Shown here: in pieces, positions 1 to 5,396 of the stretch
How the letters are laid out: the number at the start of each line of letters is the position of its first letter
Numbering within the stretch: position 1 is the stretch's first letter
Assembly (NCBI GenBank): GCA_937914815.1
Contig: CALDMI010000002.1
Location: forward strand, 1-7,002
Length of the DNA stretch: 7,002 bases
Reading direction: 5' to 3'
DNA from: an uncultured Clostridia bacterium
GTDB taxonomy: Bacteria; Bacillota; Clostridia; Oscillospirales; CAG-272
Translations under genes and position numbers: made by a program
The notes under the pieces: generated by a model
Databases searched by the model: none
What the model saw: the letters and a program-made list of their open reading frames with translations, nothing else
What the model was told of the DNA's origin: nothing

Positions 1-549
1 ATTCCAAACAGTGTCACCAGTATTGGCGAGGGAGCTTTTCAAGGTTGCACTAGTCTTACGAGCATAACTATTCCTTTTGTGGGGACTGATCGTAATGCTA
101 CCGGTTACAGTTCGCATTTTGGTATTCTGTTTGGATACGGATATCGGACATATTCGAGTGATGATTGCCATTATCCGACCGTGAGCAAATCTTACTATTA
201 CTCTATTCCTGATAGCTTAAAAACAGTGGTGATTTCAAATGGAGGAATCACCATCGGTGATTTTGCTTTTAGAAATTGTAAAGGTCTCGAGAGTATAACT
301 ATTCCGAAAAGTGTCACAGCTGTTGGTCGTCGTGCATTTTATGGTTGGAAATCGTCTCAAACGATATATTGCATGGCAACATCAAAACCCAGCGGATGGG
401 ATTCTGAGTGGGCTTATTGGTGTTATGCCAACATTGCATGGGGTTATAGCGGACAGCAGAGTAAAAATGCTCAAGCCGAGCTTTCGACGATTTCTCTCCC
501 TGTTTCCGAAAAGAAGCGCGAAGATGATTTGCGCATGACAATTGCGTAA
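1..549 (+). CDS. BspA-type leucine-rich-repeat protein, C-terminal part (5' end outside window)
   Basis: The reading frame is open from base 1 to a TAA at 547-549, giving the last 182 residues. It begins inside a repeat (IPNSVTSIGEGAF...GCTSLTSITIP). A non-repeat insert of about 55 residues follows, rich in Tyr, Gly and Ser. Then comes another repeat (IGDFAFRNCKGLESITIPKSV) and the short end SKPSGWDSEWAYW, typical of BspA-like (LRR_5) proteins. The family makes a solenoid used for binding proteins or surfaces and is common in gut Firmicutes, often on secreted proteins. Nothing after the repeats looks like an LPXTG signal or membrane helix; the last 30 residues are polar and charged (SEKKREDD). 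Localisation cannot be judged without the N-terminus. A GTG at 79 is not the start, because the repeat pattern continues upstream of it. The FRG gene follows after 30 bases. The LRR_5 assignment is firm; the role is unknown. Confidence 0.88.
   Translation: MPNSVTSIGEGAFQGCTSLTSITIPFVGTDRNATGYSSHFGILFGYGYRTYSSDDCHYPTVSKSYYYSIPDSLKTVVISNGGITIGDFAFRNCKGLESITIPKSVTAVGRRAFYGWKSSQTIYCMATSKPSGWDSEWAYWCYANIAWGYSGQQSKNAQAELSTISLPVSEKKREDDLRMTIA
34..305 (+). repeat. Two DNA-level copies of the LRR repeat unit
   Basis: Bases 34-74 and 265-305 are 41-base units encoding AFQGCTSLTSITIP and AFRNCKGLESITIP. Their ends are nearly identical as DNA (61-74 against 292-305, one difference). The similarity continues downstream of the second copy: 301-318 matches bases 1-18 at 15 of 18 positions. 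The repeats are part of the coding sequence and are not a separate element. Confidence 0.75.
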
Positions 550-565
550 AGAAGTTAAAGTAAAA

Positions 566-582
566 AAAGAGGATATATTATG
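566..582 (+). promoter_or_regulatory. Ribosome binding site and start of the FRG gene
   Basis: AAAGAGGA at 566-573 lies 7 bases (counted from GAGG) before the ATG at 580. This fixes the start. No convincing promoter is seen in the 30 bases after the LRR stop, so the two genes may share a transcript. Confidence 0.6.
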
Positions 583-1533
583 AAAAACGAAACAGAGGAT
601 AACGAACAGAATACCATTAAGTCACTTTTGGAAAATGAGGAAAAAGTGATAACTTTGACGGCAGAAAACATCGGTAATTTGGTGCTCAAAAGATGCTCTG
701 CTGAATCTAAAAACAAAGTCGCTTTCAGAGGACTTACATGTGATAAGGAGTTGTTTCCTACAGTCTTGAGAAAACTCCCGGATAATGTAAGTAATTATGC
801 GGAATTGCGAGAATATGAGATAAAATTGTATGAGGACTACAACCGCTATTCAATACAATACCTGCCTTATTACGAGAGTCTCGCAGATTGGATTGCCAGT
901 GCACAGCATTACGGCTTGAAAACCAGACTTCTCGACTGGACATATAATCCTTTGGTCGCGTTGTTTTTTGCTATTAATAATGAAAAAAATGAAAATGATT
1001 CTTACATTTTAGCCACCGATGTTAAGTATACGATCAATGAATTTTTCTATTTCAGGGAAACGACAGACGAAAAAGATGAATACACTTACAAGCGAAAGTG
1101 GCAAATGAATAAGAATTTGGATTGGATTGATTGCCTAACAGATATAATATCTTACAACGATAATCCAAAAAATACTGTACGCAAGATTGATTTCAGTAAA
1201 AATATTAAACAAAAGGGAAACATATGTTTTTTGGAAACCAATGACGCAAACCCGCGAATCATAGCACAGGAGGGCTTTTTCCAGCTTTGCCGTTTTCCAT
1301 TAAACGAGGCGTATAGTACAACAGTGAAAGATATTAAACTACATATGATTGAAGAAATTCGCAATAATGTGAAATGTATTTATGTAATTCCGAAGGAAAG
1401 CAAGGCTGATCTGCGAAAGTCCCTTAATGAAATGAATATCACGACTCCGAAACTGTTCCCCGATTTGGGAAGCATCTGTAAGTTTATCAATTCCAAAACT
1501 TTCGATTTATCAGAAGCAGCATGGAAAAGATAA
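580..1533 (+). CDS. FRG-domain protein of unknown function
   Basis: The 317-residue protein carries the FRG family hallmarks in order. The name-giving Phe-Arg-Gly is at 49-51 (AFRGL), followed by a Leu/Pro segment (LFPTVLRKL). The central block AQHYGLKTRLLDW begins at 108 and runs into NPLVALFFA at 123-131. NPRIIAQEGFFQL is at 224-236, and the C-terminal LFPDLGSI is at 292-299. These positions span almost the whole protein, so it is essentially a single complete domain. No signal peptide or membrane segment is visible, so it is probably cytosolic. FRG proteins are scattered among bacteria and phages and often sit in variable regions; I know of no settled biochemical activity. The gene is AT-rich and uses all three Ile codons (about 12 ATT, 7 ATA, 6 ATC), unlike the genes to the right. 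It may form a two-gene unit with the upstream LRR gene. Family call is strong, function unknown. Confidence 0.88.
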   Translation: MKNETEDNEQNTIKSLLENEEKVITLTAENIGNLVLKRCSAESKNKVAFRGLTCDKELFPTVLRKLPDNVSNYAELREYEIKLYEDYNRYSIQYLPYYESLADWIASAQHYGLKTRLLDWTYNPLVALFFAINNEKNENDSYILATDVKYTINEFFYFRETTDEKDEYTYKRKWQMNKNLDWIDCLTDIISYNDNPKNTVRKIDFSKNIKQKGNICFLETNDANPRIIAQEGFFQLCRFPLNEAYSTTVKDIKLHMIEEIRNNVKCIYVIPKESKADLRKSLNEMNITTPKLFPDLGSICKFINSKTFDLSEAAWKR

Positions 1534-1547
1534 ACCGTGTTCCATGC
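1519..1547 (+). other. Small inverted repeat across the FRG stop codon
   Basis: GCATGGAA (1519-1526) and TTCCATGC (1540-1547) are perfect 8-base arms around a 13-base loop that includes the TAA at 1531-1533. No T-run follows, so it is not a standard terminator. It could protect an mRNA 3' end or be chance. Confidence 0.3.
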
Positions 1548-1579
1548 GTATGATAAAATAGCATTACAATAAAAACAAA

Positions 1580-1621
1580 CGAGTGCCCGTACCAAACCAC
1601 AAGGTCTGACATGGGCACTCG
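1580..1621 (-). terminator. Hairpin terminator after tRNA-Leu, possibly bidirectional
   Basis: CGAGTGCCC (1580-1588) and GGGCACTCG (1613-1621) form a perfect 9-base stem. Read on the minus strand it starts 5 bases after the tRNA CCA end and is followed by TTTGTTTTTATTG, a good U-tract. On the plus strand a G-U and a U-A pair extend the stem to 11, but only ATTTTGG follows, so termination of the FRG transcript would be weaker. The 24-base loop is long and contains a possible inner ACC/GGT pairing (1591-1593 with 1603-1605). Confidence 0.75.
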
Positions 1622-1625
1622 ATTT

Positions 1626-1708
1626 TGGTGCGGGTAACAGGATTTGAACCTGCACGGATATCCACCGGAACCTAAATCCGGCGCGTCTGCCAGTTCCGCC
1701 ATACCCGC
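1626..1708 (-). tRNA. tRNA-Leu (anticodon UAG)
   Basis: On the minus strand, the acceptor arm GCGGGTA (1708-1702) pairs with TACCCGC (1636-1630). The discriminator A is at 1629 and an encoded CCA at 1628-1626. The anticodon arm is CCGGA, loop TTTAGGT, TCCGG, giving anticodon UAG, which reads CUN Leu codons. The D arm contains CTGGCAGACGC, as in bacterial tRNA-Leu. The T arm is GCAGG, loop TTCAAAT, CCTGT. The variable region (TGGATATCCGT) is 11 bases and can form a short GGA/TCC stem, short for a class II tRNA. All arms pair, so the gene looks functional. Its 3' end faces the AT-rich LRR/FRG region, the usual orientation for integration at tRNA genes. Confidence 0.96.
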
Positions 1709-1719
1709 ATACGGACGCT

Positions 1720-1748
1720 ATTTTAACACATTTTAATAGGTTTGTCAA
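1720..1748 (-). promoter_or_regulatory. Sigma-A-type promoter of tRNA-Leu
   Basis: On the minus strand TTGACA (1748-1743) and TAAAAT (1725-1720) are separated by exactly 17 bases. Transcription would start near 1713, leaving a leader of about 5 bases before the mature tRNA 5' end at 1708. The -35 box overlaps the arm of the neighbouring hairpin (1735-1785). Confidence 0.8.
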
Positions 1749-1785
1749 GCGCCGGGGAATACCCGGTAATCCGGACAAACCTATT
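1735..1785 (+). terminator. Hairpin between tRNA-Leu and ppa, with plus-strand T-run
   Basis: AATAGGTTTGTC (1735-1746) and GACAAACCTATT (1774-1785) are perfect 12-base arms. The 27-base loop holds a second stem, CCGGG/CCCGG (1752-1756 with 1762-1766). On the plus strand TTTTGTTTTTT (1784-1794) follows, so it would stop rightward transcripts before they run antisense into ppa. On the minus strand no U-run follows (ATTAAAATG), so it is a poor terminator for ppa. It may still cap the ppa mRNA, and some readthrough into tRNA-Leu is possible. Confidence 0.65.
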
Positions 1786-1792
1786 TTGTTTT

Positions 1793-2326
1793 TTACTTTC
1801 TGCCGTATTTTTTCTTGTATCTTTCGAGGCATTCTACTATTGTCTGCCTTGCCTCGTCCGCCGTTCCGACATCGTTTACAACGGTCGTTTTTCCCTCAAG
1901 CTCCTTGTATACGAGGAAGAAGTGACGGAGCTCCTCAAAGATATGTGTCGGGAGCTCTGATATATCCTTGTAGGGGGTATATGTGGGGTCGCCGTAGGGA
2001 ATGGCTATGATTTTCTCGTCCGACATTCCGCAGTCCTCCATACGCATAACGCCTATCGGATAGCAGCGAACAAGCGTCATAGGGTCGATAGACTCCGAGC
2101 ACAGGATAAGCACATCGAGAGGGTCATTATCTTCCGCATGTGTGCGCGGGATGAAGCCGTAATTCATGGGGTAGTGCGTCGCCGTGAAGAGTATTCTGTC
2201 AAGTATCAGCATACCTGTCGTTTTGTCAAGCTCATACTTGTTTTTGCTCCCCTTCGTGATTTCCACGACGGCTATAAAGTCGTTCGGCTTTACGCGCTCC
2301 TCCTCAATGTCATGCAGAATATTCAT
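1793..2326 (-). CDS. ppa: Family I soluble inorganic pyrophosphatase
   Basis: Hydrolyses pyrophosphate to two phosphates in the cytoplasm, pulling biosynthetic reactions forward. The 177-residue protein has VEITKGSKNKYELD at 21-34 and HYPMNYGFIP at 51-60. The family signature DNDPLDV is at 66-72, with Asp ligands for the metal ions. EDCGMSDEK at 97-105 matches the second cluster of catalytic Asp and Lys, and FLVYKELEGK at 137-146 carries the Tyr-Lys pair. Length is normal for bacterial family I enzymes. I chose the ATG at 2326 because AAGGAG lies 7 bases before it. An in-frame ATG at 2362 would add 12 residues, but it lacks a ribosome site and falls at the predicted transcription start. The gene is transcribed alone, toward tRNA-Leu and divergent from nusB. 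No expected residue is missing. Confidence 0.96.
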   Translation of the reverse strand: MNILHDIEEERVKPNDFIAVVEITKGSKNKYELDKTTGMLILDRILFTATHYPMNYGFIPRTHAEDNDPLDVLILCSESIDPMTLVRCYPIGVMRMEDCGMSDEKIIAIPYGDPTYTPYKDISELPTHIFEELRHFFLVYKELEGKTTVVNDVGTADEARQTIVECLERYKKKYGRK

Positions 2327-2340
2327 ATACTCACTCCTTC
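2327..2340 (-). promoter_or_regulatory. Ribosome binding site that fixes the ppa start
   Basis: Read on the minus strand, GAAGGAG is followed by 7 bases (TGAGTAT) and the ATG at 2326-2324. This supports the shorter 177-residue protein. Confidence 0.8.
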
Positions 2341-2367
2341 TTTTCAAATCCGTAAATCTCACCCGAT

Positions 2368-2396
2368 ATTTTACTACAAATCGCGGGAGATGTCAA
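2368..2396 (-). promoter_or_regulatory. Sigma-A-type promoter of ppa
   Basis: On the minus strand TTGACA (2396-2391) and TAAAAT (2373-2368) are spaced by 17 bases. Expected transcription start is near 2361, giving an untranslated leader of about 35 bases. The boxes and spacing are identical to those of the tRNA-Leu promoter. Confidence 0.8.
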
Positions 2397-2476
2397 GCAC
2401 AGGACGGGAATTATAAGACGCCGTTAGCCTGACGAATGGAAAATGAAAAAATATTCATACGCCGCGGCTCCCGATG

Positions 2477-2505
2477 TTGACTTTTCCTCTGCACTGCGTT
2501 ATAAT
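2477..2505 (+). promoter_or_regulatory. Sigma-A-type promoter of the nusB operon
   Basis: TTGACT (2477-2482), a 17-base spacer and a perfect TATAAT (2500-2505). Transcription would begin near 2512, about 38 bases before the nusB ATG. It is divergent from the ppa promoter, with about 80 bases between the two -35 boxes in which I see no clear operator or riboswitch. No other strong promoter is evident before the tightly spaced genes downstream, so it probably drives the whole unit. Confidence 0.82.
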
Positions 2506-2536
2506 ATACGCGTAAATATTTTGCCCTTGATTTTGT

Positions 2537-2552
2537 AAAGGAATGACTTATG
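2537..2552 (+). promoter_or_regulatory. Ribosome binding site of nusB
   Basis: AAAGGA (2537-2542) lies 7 bases before the ATG at 2550, supporting that start. Confidence 0.75.
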
Positions 2553-2948
2553 AACAGAAAAACCGCAAGAGAAAACGCCTTCCTCCTGCTTTGCGACGCT
2601 GGCAGCGACCCGGCAAAGACCCCGGATGAAATCCTCGACGACGCTGTAACGCTTGATCTCGAGGTAGACAATTATGTAAGAGAGATAGTGTTCGGCACCT
2701 ATGAGCACAGAGAGGAAATAGATGCGATATCCGGCGAATGTCTCCTCGGCTGGAAGCGGGAGCGCATATCCCCGGTCTCTCGCGCGATAATAACCCTCGC
2801 AACCTACGAGTTGAAATTCATGCCGGATATACCGACGAAGGTCTCGATAAACGAGGGAATAGAGCTCGCGAAAAAGTACGACGACGAGAAAACCTACACA
2901 TTCGTAAACGGGGTACTCAACTCCGTTGCAAAAGCAGTGCGCCCCTGA
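2550..2948 (+). CDS. nusB: Transcription antitermination factor NusB
   Basis: NusB pairs with NusE (ribosomal protein S10) and binds boxA RNA, helping RNA polymerase read through rRNA operons. The 132-residue protein is all-helical in type and of normal length. The N-terminus NRKTARENAFLLL (2-14) is the first family helix. GWKRERISPVSRAIITLA (67-84), YELKFMPDIPTKVSINE (86-102) and TFVNGVLNSVAKAV (117-130) match the conserved C-terminal half. It is the first gene of the plus-strand operon, behind a strong promoter. Its TGA overlaps the ATG of the next gene by one base (TGATG at 2946-2950), implying translational coupling. Confident call. Confidence 0.95.
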   Translation: MNRKTARENAFLLLCDAGSDPAKTPDEILDDAVTLDLEVDNYVREIVFGTYEHREEIDAISGECLLGWKRERISPVSRAIITLATYELKFMPDIPTKVSINEGIELAKKYDDEKTYTFVNGVLNSVAKAVRP

Positions 2949-3913
2949 TGGATGAGCGCATTGTAATGGGGATAGACACGAGCAATTATACGACCTCTGT
3001 CTCCCTTATGACAACCGACGGACGGCTGCTCGCAAATATAAAGAGACCACTGCCGGTAAAGCCCGGTGAGCGCGGGCTCCGTCAGTCGGACGCGGTTTTT
3101 GCCCATGTGAAAAATCTCCCCTCCGCAATGGAGGAGGCGCGCGCCATACTCTCCGGCAGACAGCCTGTCTGTATCGGCGTGTCCTCCCGTCCGAGAAATG
3201 TGGAAGGCTCATATATGCCATGCTTTCTCGCCGGGGGTTCCGCGGCGATGTCTGCGGGGGCGGCGCTCGGTATTCCCGTATATGAATTTTCGCACCAGTG
3301 CGGGCACATTATGGCGGCGCTCTTTTCCTCCGGAATGACGGATCTCGCGGACGGAAATGATTTTCTGGCTTTCCACATATCCGGCGGCACGACCGAGCTT
3401 CTCGCCGCGCGCAGTAGCTCTTCCGGCTTTGACACCCGGCTCCTCGGCGGCACAGCCGACATAAACGCGGGTCAGCTTATTGACCGCACGGGAGTGCTTA
3501 TGGGTATGCCTTTTCCCGCCGGGGCGCATCTTGAAGCCGCCGCGCTTGAATATACGGGCAAACTACCGAAAAGAAAAATCGCGCTGACCGACGGAAGTAT
3601 AAATCTCTCCGGAATAGAGAACATAGCCGCGAAGATGTATCATGACACCGGGGACGCCCGGCAGGTCAGCGCATTTGTTCTCGAATATGTCGCCGGTGCG
3701 ATAATTGCCCTCTGCGACTACGGCATCTCCGTATGCGGGGATCTGCCGAAAGTCTTTGCCGGAGGGGTTATGAGCAATTCCATTATAAAGACCCGGTTGC
3801 GCGCCCGCTACGGCGATACGGCGCATTTTGCAGAGCCGGCGCTCTCGGCTGACAACGCCGTCGGCATAGCCGCGCTCGCCCGCCGGAGATATATGAATAT
3901 GAAGGAGTCCTGA
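2948..3913 (+). CDS. Divergent TsaD/Kae1-like (peptidase M22 family) paralog
   Basis: The family has an ASKHA ATPase-like fold; TsaD makes the t6A modification of tRNA with TsaB, TsaC and TsaE. This 321-residue protein keeps the frame of the fold: GIDTS at 8-12, the His pair of a metal site at 116 and 120 (HQCGH), SGGTTELL at 145-152, DINAGQLID at 171-179, FAGGVMSN at 270-277, and ADNAVGIAA at 301-309 with the third metal ligand. Key positions differ from canonical TsaD: the acidic motif usually ETSCDE reads DTSNYT, HMEGH reads HQCGH, and SGGHT reads SGGTT. It is therefore more likely a paralog with a changed or unknown role than the t6A enzyme, which I would expect elsewhere in the genome. 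The start overlaps the nusB stop. A start at the ATG at 2966 is possible, but no ribosome site precedes it. xseA starts one base after its stop. Confidence 0.82.
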   Translation: MDERIVMGIDTSNYTTSVSLMTTDGRLLANIKRPLPVKPGERGLRQSDAVFAHVKNLPSAMEEARAILSGRQPVCIGVSSRPRNVEGSYMPCFLAGGSAAMSAGAALGIPVYEFSHQCGHIMAALFSSGMTDLADGNDFLAFHISGGTTELLAARSSSSGFDTRLLGGTADINAGQLIDRTGVLMGMPFPAGAHLEAAALEYTGKLPKRKIALTDGSINLSGIENIAAKMYHDTGDARQVSAFVLEYVAGAIIALCDYGISVCGDLPKVFAGGVMSNSIIKTRLRARYGDTAHFAEPALSADNAVGIAALARRRYMNMKES

Positions 3914-3917
3914 AATG
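3902..3917 (+). promoter_or_regulatory. Ribosome binding site of xseA inside the preceding gene
   Basis: AAGGAG (3902-3907) lies 7 bases before the ATG at 3915 and within the last codons of the TsaD-like gene. It fixes the xseA start. Confidence 0.75.
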
Positions 3918-5132
3918 GATATAACCGCATTGCGCGAGCGCGGGAGCGGCGCGCCCATCACGGTATCCGAACTCAATGAGCGGATAAAGGGTATAATAGA
4001 AGCGGCAAAGCCCATGGCGGGAATATATGTCTCGGGCGAGATATCGAATTTCATCGCCCATTCCTCGACAGGGCACCTCTATTTTTCCCTGAAAGACGAC
4101 GGTGGGCAGATAAGGGCGGTGATGTTCCGCTCCTCCGCCGCGCGCCTGCGCTTCACTCCCGAGAACGGAATGAAGGTCATTGTCAGCGGCACGGTCTCCG
4201 TCTATCCCGTCCGCGGCGAATATCAGATATATGTCTCGGCAATGCAGCCGGACGGGGTCGGCGCGCTCGCACTGGCTTACGAGCAACTGAAAGAAAAGCT
4301 CGGCAGAGAGGGGTTGTTTGACGAGGAGCACAAGCTCCCGCTCCCGAAAATGCCCATGAGGGTAGGCGTGATAACCTCGCCAACCGGGGCGGCTGTCCGG
4401 GATATAATAAATGTCATGAACCGGCGCTTTCCTCTCGCAAGAATATATGTTTACGGCAGCCTTGTACAGGGGGACGGAGCCGAGGAAAATCTAATTGCCG
4501 CCGTTGATTATTTTGACCGCTCGCACCTTTGCGATGTTGTCATAATAGGTCGTGGCGGCGGGTCGATAGAGGACCTCTGGGCTTTTAACAGTGAGAAGCT
4601 CGCGCGGCGCATATATGCCGCGACGGTCCCGATAATATCGGCTGTCGGACACGAGAGAGATTATACAATCTGCGACTTTGTTGCGGATATGCGCGCGCCG
4701 ACGCCGTCCGCCGCGGCGGAGATCGCGGTTCCCGATGTGCGTGAGCTCCGGCTCTCGCTCGATACGGCGGAGGAGCGGTGCGCGGCGGCACTTATAAGAA
4801 ATACCGGAAGGTGCAGAGAGCGTCTTGAAGCTCTGCGTGCGAGTAAGGTCTTTTCCGACCCAACGCTTCTGTTTTCCGAAAAGCGCGAAAAAATCTTCTC
4901 GCTTTCCAATGACGCGGCGCGTGCGTGTACGGCACTTATTACAGCAAAGAGAAACGCGCTTGCGCTCCTTGCGGGTAAGGCGGATGCCATGAGCCCGCTC
5001 GCCATACTGCGCCGCGGCTATTCGGTCGCGAGCGTCGGGGGCAGGGCGGTTTCCTCCGTCGCGGATATTCCGGAGGGCGGAGAGTTCCGGCTCCGTATGT
5101 CGGACGGCGAAATAACCGCCGAACGAAAATAA
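3915..5132 (+). CDS. xseA: Exodeoxyribonuclease VII large subunit
   Basis: Catalytic subunit of ExoVII, which degrades single-stranded DNA from both ends to short oligonucleotides and works in repair together with several XseB subunits. The 405-residue protein starts with an OB-fold DNA-binding domain (about 15-112), including VSGEISNFIAHSSTGHLYFSL (39-59, all expected positions present). The catalytic domain begins with MRVGVITSPTGAAVRDI (148-164). It includes IGRGGGSIEDLWAFN (211-225) and AVGHERDYTICDFVADMRAP (243-262), which carry the conserved acidic and glycine residues. A charged helical stretch (about 275-350), expected to bind XseB, follows. RRGYS (366-370) and a small beta-rich end close the protein. 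Length is normal. Its own good ribosome site precedes it, and xseB follows after 24 bases. Confidence 0.97.
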   Translation: MDITALRERGSGAPITVSELNERIKGIIEAAKPMAGIYVSGEISNFIAHSSTGHLYFSLKDDGGQIRAVMFRSSAARLRFTPENGMKVIVSGTVSVYPVRGEYQIYVSAMQPDGVGALALAYEQLKEKLGREGLFDEEHKLPLPKMPMRVGVITSPTGAAVRDIINVMNRRFPLARIYVYGSLVQGDGAEENLIAAVDYFDRSHLCDVVIIGRGGGSIEDLWAFNSEKLARRIYAATVPIISAVGHERDYTICDFVADMRAPTPSAAAEIAVPDVRELRLSLDTAEERCAAALIRNTGRCRERLEALRASKVFSDPTLLFSEKREKIFSLSNDAARACTALITAKRNALALLAGKADAMSPLAILRRGYSVASVGGRAVSSVADIPEGGEFRLRMSDGEITAERK

Positions 5133-5156
5133 CTCTACACAAAGCGGAGGAATACC

Positions 5157-5396
5157 ATGAAAAAGGATATGACCTTTGAGTCCGCACTCGCGGAACTCGA
5201 GGATACGGTAAGAAAGCTCGAGGGCGGAGATATGACGCTCGACGAACAGATAAAGGCGTTTTCGCGCTCGGTGGAGCTTGTCAAATTCTGCAACTCGGCG
5301 CTCGATAACGCAGAGCAGAAGGTGCGCCTCCTGACAGAGGGCGCGGACGGTGCCGTTACCGATACGGCATTTACAGTAGCGTCAGATGAGGCTTGA
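5157..5396 (+). CDS. xseB: Exodeoxyribonuclease VII small subunit
   Basis: Small helical subunit that coats the helical region of XseA to form active, controlled ExoVII. The 79-residue protein has the family pattern: MTFESALAELEDTVRKLEGG (5-24), then MTLDEQIKAFSRSVELVKFC (26-45), then a third helix with a coiled-coil-like pattern (NSALDNAEQKVRLL). The last 18 residues are a polar tail. GGAGG at 5146-5150 lies 6 bases before the ATG. The final 11 bases overlap the start of tlyA in another frame, so translation of the two is probably coupled. The usual ispA gene does not follow. Confidence 0.95.
   Translation: MKKDMTFESALAELEDTVRKLEGGDMTLDEQIKAFSRSVELVKFCNSALDNAEQKVRLLTEGADGAVTDTAFTVASDEA

Noticed and set aside
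1..549. LRR DNA repeats as a CRISPR array or mobile repeat
   Set aside because: The repeats stay in frame, encode the LRR pattern and lack spacer structure.
1..1625. Second copy of the tRNA-Leu 3' end as an attachment site
   Set aside because: No direct repeat of the tRNA 3' segment is visible on the left; if present it lies outside the window.
1380..1832. Minus-strand open frame of 150 codons across the tRNA
   Set aside because: It runs through the tRNA, both hairpins and the FRG gene's opposite strand; it has no family resemblance and no ribosome site.
2327..2362. Twelve-residue N-terminal extension of ppa
   Set aside because: The upstream ATG lacks a ribosome site and coincides with the predicted transcription start; the ATG at 2326 has a strong site.
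2397..2476. Possible riboswitch or operator between the divergent promoters
   Set aside because: I could not find a convincing stem-loop or palindrome, and the leaders of ppa and nusB are too short (about 35-38 bases) for a known riboswitch.
2738..2947. Seventy-residue N-terminal extension of the TsaD-like protein
   Set aside because: It is nusB read in another frame; the family begins with the GIDTS region near the ATG at 2948.
3563..4331. Long minus-strand frames opposite the TsaD-like gene and xseA
   Set aside because: They are Arg- and Ala-rich shadows expected in GC-rich coding DNA and overlap well-supported genes.
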